From: Verrucomicrobiota bacterium
GTDB lineage: Bacteria; Verrucomicrobiota; Verrucomicrobiia; Opitutales; Opitutaceae
Assembly: GCA_023430825.1 (NCBI GenBank)
Contig: JAEYYL010000113.1
Span: forward strand, 1 to 5,031
Reading direction: 5' to 3'
DNA length: 5,031 nt
Made by a program: the position numbers and the translations under genes
Notes under the pieces: generated by a model
Database searches by the model: none
Seen by the model: only the letters and a program-made list of their open reading frames with translations
Told to the model about the DNA's origin: nothing
Part shown: positions 1-5,031 of the stretch, piece after piece
How the letters are laid out: every line of letters begins with the position of its first letter
Position numbering within the stretch: position 1 is the stretch's first letter

Positions 1-192
1 CGGCCCCACGCGCGCCGGCGCCCACCGCGCGCGCTCGCCCGCCAGGTAAAGCGCCAGCAGCGGCACCGCCCAGCCATACGCCTGCTCCACGCTCGCCGAC
101 CACGCCGGCGTCAACCGCCACAACAGCGGCAGCCATAGCGCCGCCAGTGCCAGCCGGCACCACGCTTTTTCGTCGAACGACCCGGTCGCCAC
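1..192 (-). CDS. Exosortase/archaeosortase-like membrane protein, N-terminal 64 codons (cut by window edge)
   Basis: The minus strand is open from a GTG at 192 to the window edge, giving 64 residues. A hydrophobic helix at about residues 13-26 (LALAALWLPLLWRL) is followed by a short polar stretch and then VEQAYGWAVPLLALYLAGER (36-55). That segment resembles the start of exosortases, where a second helix follows a conserved Y-x-(H/Y)-G-x-x-VP-L-x-x-YL-x-x-x-R pattern. Exosortases are integral-membrane cysteine proteases thought to process proteins with a PEP-CTERM sorting tail, often beside exopolysaccharide genes. The catalytic Cys, Arg and His lie further on and are outside the window, so the call rests on the N-terminus alone. 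GTG was chosen because no ATG is available; GCGGGGG lies a few bases upstream as a weak ribosome site. Only 11 bases separate it from the ptsI stop, so co-transcription with ptsI is likely. Another polytopic membrane protein is the alternative. Confidence 0.55.
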   Translation of the reverse strand, partial: MATGSFDEKAWCRLALAALWLPLLWRLTPAWSASVEQAYGWAVPLLALYLAGERARWAPARVGP

Positions 193-203
193 GCGGCCCC
201 CGC

Positions 204-1967
204 TCAGTCCAGCCGCACCCGGGCGCGATAGAACGCCTCGCACTTCGCGTAAACTTCGCGCGGCGACGTCATCCGCAAGGCTTCCGCCGCCAGCGCACGC
301 GCATCGGACATCTTCATCGCGCGCACGATGTATTTCACCGACGGAATCCAAGGCGGCGCCATGCTCAACGCGTCGATCCCGAGCCCGAGCAGCAGCGGCG
401 CGAACACCGGATCGCCCGCCATCTCGCCGCAAATGCTCACCGGCAGCTTCTGCTTGTGCCCTTCGTCAACGATCAGCTTCAACGTCCGCAGCACCGCGGA
501 ATGCGTCGGTTCGTAAAGATGCGCGATACGGTCGTTCACGCGGTCGATCGCGAGCAGGTATTGGATGAGGTCGTTCGTCCCGATGCTGAAAAACGCGCAG
601 TCCGGCGCGAGCAGGTCCGCCGTGTGCGCCGCGCTCGGCACCTCGATCATCGCCCCCACCTCGATGTTCTCGTCGAACGGCAGCCCCCGCTCCTTCAATT
701 CCGCCATGCACTCGCCGAGCACCGCGTTCGCCCGCGCCAGCTCCTCGTGCCCGCTGATCATCGGATACATCAGCTTCACCTTCCCGTAGGCGCTCGCCAT
801 CAGGATCGCGCGCAGCTGGTCCTTGAAGATATCCTGGTGCTCCAGGCAGAACCGGATCGCGCGAAACCCCATGAACGGATTGTTCTCCTTCGGAAACAAA
901 TCCGGGTTGCCCGCCATCGGCTTGTCGCCCCCGAGATCCAGCGTCCGGATGATCACCGGGTTCGGCGCCACGCCTTCCGCCACGGCCTTGTAGGCGAGAA
1001 ACTGCTCCTGCTCGGTCGGAATCCGCGCCGAATTGAGAAAAATATACTCGGTGCGAAACAACCCCACCCCCGCCGAATTATAGTCCTTCACCAGCTTCAC
1101 CTCGTCGGACTTCTCGATGTTCGCCATCAGCGTCACCGGCACGCCATCGAGCGTCACCGCCGGCTCCCGGTTCGCCTTCAACAGGCGGCTCTCGAACGTC
1201 TTTTTCTGCTCCTGAATCTTGCCGTAGCGGAAGAGCGTGCTCTCCGACGGATTGATGATCACGACGCCGTCGTAGCCGTCCAGGATCACCCAGTCGCCGT
1301 GCTTCACCCGTTTCGACAGATCGCGCACGCCGACCACCGCCGGGACTTTCATCGAGCGCGCGACGATCACCGCATGGCTCGTCCGGCTGCCCGTGTCGGT
1401 CACGATCCCGAGCGCCGCACTCCGATCGATGCTCGCCGAATCCGAGGGCGAGATGTCGTTGGCCACCACGATTCGCTTCTCCGCCAGACGGGAGAGCGAG
1501 TTCTCCGCCTGCCCCAGTAGATTCTGCAACACCCGCTGCGCCACGTCGCGCAAATCTCCCGCGCGCTCACGCAGGTATTCGTCGTCGATCTCTGAAAACG
1601 CCTGGATGTAGCGCGAGGAGACCTTGTTGAAACACGTTTCGACATTGCGGCGCGTCGCCTCGAACTCGCGGATCGTCTCGCCGATCAACGCCTGGTCCTC
1701 GAGGACCAGGAGATGGGCATCGAAGATCATCGACTCGTCCTTCCCCAGGTTTCGCTCCACCTCGTCCTGGATCTTCGCGATCTGCTGCCGCGTCATCAGC
1801 AGCGCCTTCTCGAACCGCGCGATCTCGGCCCCCACCCGCTCCGGCTCCACCTGGTAGCTCGGCACCTCGACATCGCTCTGGATATAAACAAAAACCGGCC
1901 CATAGGCGATGCCCTGTGAGGCGGCGATGCCCTGGACGGTGATTTCGGTCTTTGCGCTTGAATCCAT
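204..1967 (-). CDS. ptsI: Phosphoenolpyruvate-protein phosphotransferase (PTS Enzyme I)
   Basis: Cytosolic Enzyme I takes phosphate from phosphoenolpyruvate on a histidine and hands it to HPr, starting the sugar phosphotransferase cascade. The protein is 587 residues; E. coli PtsI is 575. Order: N-terminal HPr-binding region (about 10-130, opening with GIAASQGIAYGP); swivelling phosphohistidine domain with SRTSHAVIVARS, whose His198 matches E. coli His189; C-terminal PEP-binding barrel (about 260-550). The barrel shows GLFRTEY (Arg305), RTLDLGGDKP (Arg341), GAMIEVP (Glu442, metal), SIGTNDLIQY (Asn465, Asp466), IDR (Arg476) and the catalytic Cys513 in SICGEMAGDP. There is no N-terminal GAF domain, so it is PtsI rather than PtsP. 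The usual SIPR-x-K segment reads WIPSVK, a mild departure. ATG 1967 is preferred: the open frame extends upstream, but those residues look like translated spacer. No clear Shine-Dalgarno precedes it. ispE lies 88 bases upstream; no ptsH is adjacent, so HPr must be encoded elsewhere. Confidence 0.95.
   Translation of the reverse strand: MDSSAKTEITVQGIAASQGIAYGPVFVYIQSDVEVPSYQVEPERVGAEIARFEKALLMTRQQIAKIQDEVERNLGKDESMIFDAHLLVLEDQALIGETIREFEATRRNVETCFNKVSSRYIQAFSEIDDEYLRERAGDLRDVAQRVLQNLLGQAENSLSRLAEKRIVVANDISPSDSASIDRSAALGIVTDTGSRTSHAVIVARSMKVPAVVGVRDLSKRVKHGDWVILDGYDGVVIINPSESTLFRYGKIQEQKKTFESRLLKANREPAVTLDGVPVTLMANIEKSDEVKLVKDYNSAGVGLFRTEYIFLNSARIPTEQEQFLAYKAVAEGVAPNPVIIRTLDLGGDKPMAGNPDLFPKENNPFMGFRAIRFCLEHQDIFKDQLRAILMASAYGKVKLMYPMISGHEELARANAVLGECMAELKERGLPFDENIEVGAMIEVPSAAHTADLLAPDCAFFSIGTNDLIQYLLAIDRVNDRIAHLYEPTHSAVLRTLKLIVDEGHKQKLPVSICGEMAGDPVFAPLLLGLGIDALSMAPPWIPSVKYIVRAMKMSDARALAAEALRMTSPREVYAKCEAFYRARVRLD
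1691..1710. repeat. Perfect 20-bp palindrome inside ptsI
   Basis: The ten bases CCTGGTCCTC at 1691-1700 are followed immediately by their exact reverse complement at 1701-1710, with CTCGAG at the centre. It lies in the codons for LLVLEDQA near ptsI residues 87-93, a normal stretch of the N-terminal domain, so the arms are also constrained as coding sequence. With no loop, a hairpin would need to open a few central pairs. Chance codon choice is the simplest explanation. Confidence 0.85.
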
Positions 1968-1995
1968 TAAGTAATGCAGTGCCACACCCGCTGGG

Positions 1996-2033
1996 GTGCG
2001 CGGGCGGCGCCGGGACGATAACGCGCCCCGCAC
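1996..2033 (-). other. GC-rich stem-loop in the ispE-ptsI spacer
   Basis: GTGCG at 1996-2000 pairs with CGCAC at 2029-2033. After a one-base bulge (C2001), GGGCG at 2002-2006 pairs with CGCCC at 2024-2028, leaving a 17-base loop. A smaller hairpin, CACCC-GCTG-GGGTG at 1985-1998, overlaps its outer arm, so the two cannot form together. Both lie in the 88-base gap between the ispE stop and the ptsI start, on the transcript that would carry both genes. No T-run follows on the minus strand, so this is not a standard intrinsic terminator. GC-rich sequence forms such stems easily by chance, so a regulatory or mRNA-processing role is only a possibility. Confidence 0.25.
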
Positions 2034-2055
2034 GCGACGGGTCAATGCGTATTTC

Positions 2056-2919
2056 TCACGCCAAACGCGCCGAAACCACAAATGCGGATTCGCCCCATGC
2101 CTCGCGTATCCGCGCCGCAATCACCTCCACCCGCACGTCCTCGTCGAGGAACGCGAAACACGCGCTGCCGCTGCCACTCATCCGCGGACGCAGCCCGAAC
2201 TCCGCACCAAGCCGCTCCAGCAACAGCGGCAGCGCCGGAAACTTCGCGAACGCCGCCGTCTCCATGTTGTTGAAAAGCAATTCCTCCGCCGCCGCACCGC
2301 CGTCCGCCCACGCCGCCAACCGCGCCTCCGCTTCCTCGGCCGGCATGTAGCTCCCCGGCGCCCCGGCCGCCATCCGGCCATAAGCCCACGCCGTCGCGAT
2401 CCCGAACCCCGGCTTGAAGACCAACACCCGACGGCCCCGCAGCCGCGCCACCACCGTCGCCGGCAATGCCTCCACCCGCTCGCCGCGCCCCCGCATCGTC
2501 ACCGCTCCGCCCTGCAGAAACAGCGCGCAATCCGAGCCGACCCGCGCCGCCACCTCCGCCAGCGCGCGCGGGCTCAACGCTCCGCCCGCCAGTTCGTTCA
2601 GCGCTCGCAGCGCCGCCACCGCATTGCTGCTCCCGCCCCCCAGTCCCGCGCCGATCGGTATCCGTTTTTCCAGTGCAAAGCGCGCCGCGCCCGTCCAACC
2701 GCTCGCCGCCCGAAACGCCTCCGCCGCCTTCATGATCAAATTGCTTCCATCCACCGGCACCTCCGGAGCGTCGCAACTCAACGAGTCCGCCTCCGCCCGC
2801 TCCACCCGCAGCGTGTCGCCCCAGTCCAGCGGCGCCGCCACCGACACCAGGTCGTGAAACCCGTCCGCCCGCCGTCCCGTGATCGCCAGGAACAGGTTCA
2901 ACTTCGCCGGGGAAAACAT
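2056..2919 (-). CDS. ispE: 4-diphosphocytidyl-2-C-methyl-D-erythritol kinase
   Basis: IspE phosphorylates the 2-hydroxyl of CDP-methylerythritol with ATP, the fourth step of the cytosolic MEP route to isoprenoid precursors. The 287-residue protein (E. coli 283) is a GHMP kinase. It opens with SPAKLNLFL, holding the substrate-contacting Lys6, then GRRADGFHDL with His22. The ATP-binding glycine loop PIGAGLGGGSSNAVAAL is at 88-104. Catalytic Asp130 is in VGSDCALFLQGG, where most relatives have GADVPFF, so Cys-Ala replaces Val-Pro. The third GHMP motif MSGSGSACFAF is at 247-257. ATG 2919 was chosen because it places the AKLNLFL motif at the usual distance; in-frame GTG codons at 2925 and 2943 are alternatives. 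A still longer start at 2979 would read through the dispersed repeat upstream (PRRRVARND) and is rejected. Ala and Leu codons are mostly GCG and CTG, unlike the plus-strand genes. It is probably the first gene of an ispE-ptsI-exosortase unit. Confidence 0.94.
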   Translation of the reverse strand: MFSPAKLNLFLAITGRRADGFHDLVSVAAPLDWGDTLRVERAEADSLSCDAPEVPVDGSNLIMKAAEAFRAASGWTGAARFALEKRIPIGAGLGGGSSNAVAALRALNELAGGALSPRALAEVAARVGSDCALFLQGGAVTMRGRGERVEALPATVVARLRGRRVLVFKPGFGIATAWAYGRMAAGAPGSYMPAEEAEARLAAWADGGAAAEELLFNNMETAAFAKFPALPLLLERLGAEFGLRPRMSGSGSACFAFLDEDVRVEVIAARIREAWGESAFVVSARLA

Positions 2920-3050
2920 CGTCACGCTCGTCTCGTCGCTCACGCCCTTGTCATTGCGAGCCACCCGCCGCCGAGGCAATCCCTCCGTGGCGCATCCGCT
3001 TTTTGTCCTTCAACCGCGCCGCTTGCTCCCCCTTACTCATCCCCCGCCTC
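2920..3050. promoter_or_regulatory. Divergent ispE/pyrF intergenic region
   Basis: This 131-base gap separates the starts of ispE (leftward) and pyrF (rightward) and should hold promoters for both gene sets. I see no convincing -35/-10 pair on either strand and no recognisable operator or riboswitch. It contains a dispersed palindromic repeat (2948-2996) and a pyrimidine-rich run leading into pyrF. Placement as a promoter region is inferred from gene orientation alone. Confidence 0.4.
2948..2996. repeat. Dispersed GTCATTGCGAG...GCAATCC palindromic repeat
   Basis: The segment begins TTGTCATTGCGAG and continues to GGCAATCCC, then CCGTGGCGCATCC. It resembles the interspersed GTCATTGCGAGG...GAAGCAATCTC family seen between genes in many unrelated bacteria, which gives spurious peptides such as SLRATRRRGNPSV on one strand and PRRRVARNDK on the other; both readings are present here. 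Pairing arms are ATTGC 2953-2957 with GCAAT 2976-2980, and GCCAC 2960-2964 with GTGGC 2987-2991. The arms interlock, so the two stems would be alternatives or a pseudoknot. It sits in the ispE 5' leader and upstream of pyrF. Only one copy is in the window, so its repeated nature rests on recognising the motif. Confidence 0.6.
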
Positions 3051-3743
3051 ATGCCCTGTGACCTGATCCTCGTCCTCGACGCCCAATCCCCCCGCGCGGT
3101 CGCTCCCACGCTCAAACAGCTCTCCGGCACCGTCCGCTGGGTCAAAGTCGGCCTCGAGATGTTCACCGCCTGCGGCCCCGACTGCGTCCGCGAAATCGCC
3201 GACCTCGGCTTCGATGTCTTCCTCGATCTCAAGCTTCACGACATCCCCAACACCGTCGCCAAAGCCGTCGAATCCGTCGCCCAGCTTCCCATTCGCATGC
3301 TCACGCTCCACACCGGCGGTGGTCACGAGATGATGAGCTGGGCCGTCAAAGCCCAACAACAGCACGCACCGAATCTCCTTCTCCTCGGCGTCACCGTGCT
3401 CACCTCGATGAGCGCCGCCGAGCTGAACAACGTCGGCGTCAACGCCTCGCCCGCCGACCAGGTCGTCCGCCTCGGCCGCCTCGCCGCCGACGCCGGCCTG
3501 CGCGGGCTCGTCTGCTCACCGCTCGAAATCGCCCCGCTCCGCGCCGCGCTCCCCGCCGACATCGCCCTCGTTACGCCCGGCATCCGTCCGCGCGACGCCA
3601 AAGCCGACGACCAAACGCGCGTCATGACCCCCGCCGAAGCCGCCCACGCCGGCGCCACCTACATCGTCGTCGGCCGCCCGATTTTCAAAGCCCCCGACCC
3701 CGTCGCCGCCGCCCGCGCAATCCTTGCCGAACTAAAAACCTGA
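3051..3743 (+). CDS. pyrF: Orotidine 5'-phosphate decarboxylase
   Basis: PyrF decarboxylates orotidine 5'-phosphate to UMP, the last step of de novo pyrimidine synthesis, as a cytosolic TIM-barrel dimer. The 230-residue protein is normal for the short bacterial type (E. coli 245). It begins with LILVLD (Asp10), then WVKVGLEMF with Lys32. The catalytic cluster FLDLKLHDIPNTV at 57-69 gives Asp59, Lys61 and Asp64. Phosphate-binding elements are VTPGIRP (174-180), DDQTRVMTP (186-194, Arg190) and IVVGRPI (205-211, Arg209). ATG 3051 puts LILVLD right at the N-terminus, as expected; a TTG at 3003 would add 16 residues with no family counterpart. The bases before the start are C/T-rich with no Shine-Dalgarno. 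Codons strongly favour C in the third position. It leads a plus-strand set with ispD (80 bases downstream) and ispF; its UMP ultimately supplies the CTP used by IspD. Confidence 0.96.
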   Translation: MPCDLILVLDAQSPRAVAPTLKQLSGTVRWVKVGLEMFTACGPDCVREIADLGFDVFLDLKLHDIPNTVAKAVESVAQLPIRMLTLHTGGGHEMMSWAVKAQQQHAPNLLLLGVTVLTSMSAAELNNVGVNASPADQVVRLGRLAADAGLRGLVCSPLEIAPLRAALPADIALVTPGIRPRDAKADDQTRVMTPAEAAHAGATYIVVGRPIFKAPDPVAAARAILAELKT

Positions 3744-3823
3744 AGTCCTGTCCCTCACGTCGGTGCCCCGTCCCCGCACCGCCCGCTTCCACTTCAACTT
3801 CCCTCTTCAACTCGCCCCAACGC

Positions 3824-4495
3824 ATGTCCCGCACCGCCGCCATCCTCCTCGCCGCCGGCACCGGCGCCCGCATGCAGGGCGCTGTCACCGACAAAGTCCT
3901 CGCCCCGCTCGCCGGTCGCCCGGTGTTCGCCCACACCGTCGTCGCCTTCATGGCCAGCGGCATCGCCGATTTCTATGTCGTCGTTTACCGCGACCAACGC
4001 CAGATGACCGAGCTCGCCGCCTACGCTCCGACGCCCTCGGCGCTGGTGCGCGGCGGACGCGAGCGCCAGGACTCCGTGATGAACGCCCTCGCCTCGCTCC
4101 CCCCCGATATCGCCTACGTGTTCATCCACGACTGCGCCCGCCCGCTGATCCGCCCCGAACAGCTCGTCGCACTCCACAAGATCGTTCGCCGCGAAGACGC
4201 GGTCGTGCTCGCCCATCGCGTCACCGACACCGTCAAGGAACACCGCGACAACGCCCGTCTCCGCACCCTCGACCGCTCACGCCTCTGGGCCATGGAAACG
4301 CCGCAGGTGTTTTCCCGCGACCTCGTCGTCCGGGGCTACACGCGAGTCGCCGAAAAAGGCCTCCGCATCACCGATGACGCGCAAGCCGTCGAGCAACTCG
4401 GCCACCCCATCGCGCTCCTGGAGAACTCTCACCCCAATCCGAAGCTCACCACGCCCGCCGACCTCGCCTACTGCGAGTTCCTGCTCTCCAAATAG
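3824..4495 (+). CDS. ispD: 2-C-methyl-D-erythritol 4-phosphate cytidylyltransferase
   Basis: IspD joins MEP and CTP to give CDP-methylerythritol and pyrophosphate, the third MEP-pathway step. The 223-residue protein (E. coli 236) has the whole nucleotidyltransferase signature. The CTP-binding loop LLAAGTGARM is at 8-17 (Arg16), followed by Lys24 in TDKVLAPLAGRPV. GGRERQDSV is at 77-85 and the metal-binding HDCARP at 102-107 (Asp103). The MEP-binding Arg151 and Thr159 in LDRSRLWAMETPQVF match E. coli Arg157 and Thr165. ITDDAQAVE is at 182-190, and Lys207 in NPKLTTPADL matches Lys213. ATG 3824 is the natural start, three residues before the AAILLAAG strand. No Shine-Dalgarno is visible in the 80-base pyrF-ispD gap, which is nearly all pyrimidine-rich and holds only a short TTCAACT direct repeat. 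It is a stand-alone IspD, not the IspDF fusion of some proteobacteria. The TAG stop abuts a hairpin that separates it from ispF. Confidence 0.96.
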   Translation: MSRTAAILLAAGTGARMQGAVTDKVLAPLAGRPVFAHTVVAFMASGIADFYVVVYRDQRQMTELAAYAPTPSALVRGGRERQDSVMNALASLPPDIAYVFIHDCARPLIRPEQLVALHKIVRREDAVVLAHRVTDTVKEHRDNARLRTLDRSRLWAMETPQVFSRDLVVRGYTRVAEKGLRITDDAQAVEQLGHPIALLENSHPNPKLTTPADLAYCEFLLSK

Positions 4496-4520
4496 GGCGG
4501 GCTTCAGCCCGTCTTATTCT
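4496..4520 (+). terminator. Compact hairpin after the ispD stop: weak terminator or dispersed palindrome
   Basis: CGGGC at 4498-4502 pairs with GCCCG at 4507-4511 around a TTCA loop. The stem can extend to 4496/4513 through a G-T pair and a G-C pair. It starts directly after the ispD TAG. The following TCTTATTCT is only partly T-rich, so termination would be weak or partial. The GGGCTTCAGCCC core also resembles short palindromes scattered in GC-rich soil-bacterial genomes, so it could be a repeat copy instead. If it terminates, it would lower ispF expression relative to pyrF-ispD. Confidence 0.4.
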
Positions 4521-4549
4521 GCCGTGTATTCCGTGCATTCTGTGGGCAA
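4516..4549 (+). repeat. Degenerate ATTCYGTG tandem repeat in the ispD-ispF spacer
   Basis: Three imperfect units follow one another: ATTCTGCCGTGT (4516-4527), ATTCCGTGC (4528-4536) and ATTCTGTGGGCAAT (4537-4549). The pattern resembles the TTCCGTG-type short repeats found between genes in many genomes, read in databases as spurious peptides rich in YSVxSV or TECTEYTE; both readings occur here. It ends nine bases before the ispF start and would lie just upstream of, or within, its ribosome-binding region, although no Shine-Dalgarno is seen. It is not coding. The repeat-family assignment is from memory of the motif. Confidence 0.4.
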
Positions 4550-4558
4550 TCTCATCCG

Positions 4559-5031
4559 ATGACCTTCCGCATCGGCCACGGCTACGACATCCACCGCCTC
4601 GTCCCCGACCGCCCGCTCATCCTCGGCGGCGTGAGATTCGACACCGATTACGGACTCGACGGCCATTCCGACGCCGACTGCCTCACGCACGCGATCTGCG
4701 ATGCGATTCTCGGCGCCGCCGGCCTGCCCGACATCGGTCATTTTTTTCCGAATACGGACCCGGCCTACAAAAACATCGACTCGCAAGTCCTGCTCCAGCG
4801 CGTGCGCACCGAAGTGATCAAACTCGGTTACGACATCGTGAACATCGACGCATCCGTGATCGCCGAGAAACCGAAGATCTACCCGCGCCTCGCCGAGATG
4901 AAATCGGTCCTGGCCCGCTCCACCGGCCTCACCGTCGACGAGATCGGCCTGAAGGCCACCACCAACGAAGGCGTCGGCGACCTCGGCCGCGCCCTGGCCA
5001 TCGCCGCGCACGCCGTCGCCCTCCTCAAGCG
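4559..5031 (+). CDS. ispF: 2-C-methyl-D-erythritol 2,4-cyclodiphosphate synthase (3' end cut by window edge)
   Basis: IspF cyclises CDP-methylerythritol 2-phosphate to MEcPP and CMP, the fifth MEP-pathway step, as a cytosolic homotrimer with active sites between subunits. The frame is open from ATG 4559 to the edge, giving 157 complete codons and two bases of the next. The family is usually about 155-160 residues, so almost nothing is missing. Divalent-metal ligands are Asp10 and His12 in GHGYDIHRL and His44 in DADCLTHAICDAILGAA. DGHSDAD is at 34-40 and the substrate-loop motif DIGHFFPNTDP at 58-68. The CDP-binding stretch GLKATTNEGVG is at 130-140 (Thr135, Glu137). AEKPKIYP is at 102-109. 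The start leaves the usual few residues before the GHGYD motif. The 63-base gap after ispD holds a hairpin and a short repeat, less tight than in many genomes where ispD and ispF overlap or fuse. Confidence 0.96.
   Translation, partial: MTFRIGHGYDIHRLVPDRPLILGGVRFDTDYGLDGHSDADCLTHAICDAILGAAGLPDIGHFFPNTDPAYKNIDSQVLLQRVRTEVIKLGYDIVNIDASVIAEKPKIYPRLAEMKSVLARSTGLTVDEIGLKATTNEGVGDLGRALAIAAHAVALLK

Noticed and set aside
147..1520. Long plus-strand open frame of 457 codons opposite ptsI
   Set aside because: It is very rich in Arg and His with no recognisable motif, and lies antisense to a clear Enzyme I. High GC leaves such frames open by chance.
1968..2120. Upstream extension of ptsI by 51 residues, overlapping ispE
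   Set aside because: The added residues are Arg-rich spacer translation, and Enzyme I normally starts close to the GIAASQGIA motif.
2920..2979. Longer ispE start at 2979
   Set aside because: It would add 20 residues, the first part of which (PRRRVARND) is a translation of the dispersed repeat; the family motif starts right after the ATG at 2919.
3003..3050. TTG start giving pyrF 16 extra residues
   Set aside because: The ATG at 3051 puts the LILVLD strand at the normal position, and the extra residues match no PyrF feature.
1996..3066. Plus-strand open frame of 356 codons opposite ispE
   Set aside because: It has the same Arg/Pro-rich, motif-free character and lies antisense to ispE across two spacers.
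3794..4243. Minus-strand open frames opposite pyrF, ispD and ispF
   Set aside because: They are low-complexity Gly/Ala/Val/Asp-rich shadows of the C-ending codons on the plus strand, with no family resemblance.
1..5031. A previously undescribed multi-gene system, mobile element, CRISPR array or RNA gene
   Set aside because: All sizeable open regions are explained by known enzymes or the edge gene. No transposase, integrase, regularly spaced repeats, tRNA or rRNA sequence was seen.

Overview
The window is GC-rich bacterial chromosome carrying mostly recognisable housekeeping genes. Six genes form two divergent sets of three. On the minus strand, reading leftward from about 2919, are ispE, ptsI and the first 64 codons of a gene that looks like an exosortase (cut by the left edge). 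On the plus strand, reading rightward from 3051, are pyrF, ispD and ispF (ispF is cut by the right edge, one or a few codons short of its expected end). Both sets must be transcribed out of, or through, the 131-base gap at 2920-3050.

The organism is most likely a free-living Gram-negative such as a member of the Verrucomicrobiota (Opitutaceae-like). This is inference from high GC, a possible exosortase, dispersed palindromic repeats and weak or absent Shine-Dalgarno sequences. No rRNA or marker gene is present to prove it.

Functionally, IspD, IspE and IspF catalyse three consecutive steps of the non-mevalonate (MEP) isoprenoid pathway: MEP + CTP to CDP-ME, CDP-ME + ATP to CDP-ME-2-phosphate, then cyclisation to MEcPP with release of CMP. 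All three are within about 3 kb. PyrF makes UMP, the precursor of the CTP that IspD uses. PtsI (Enzyme I) passes phosphate from phosphoenolpyruvate to HPr; its product pyruvate is also a substrate of the first MEP-pathway enzyme, though any functional coupling is speculation. The catalytic residues looked for in the five recognised enzymes are all present, so they look functional.

The non-coding parts hold the less ordinary signals. The divergent gap contains a GTCATTGCGAG...GCAATCC palindromic repeat of the kind scattered through many bacterial genomes. The ispD-ispF gap contains a tight CGGGC-TTCA-GCCCG hairpin directly after the ispD stop, followed by a degenerate ATTCYGTG-type tandem repeat. 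A perfect 20-bp palindrome lies inside ptsI. The plus strand is C-rich over G throughout, whichever strand is coding, and this skews third-codon positions in opposite ways in the two gene sets. I found no RNA gene, CRISPR array, transposase or clear evidence of a new multi-gene system.
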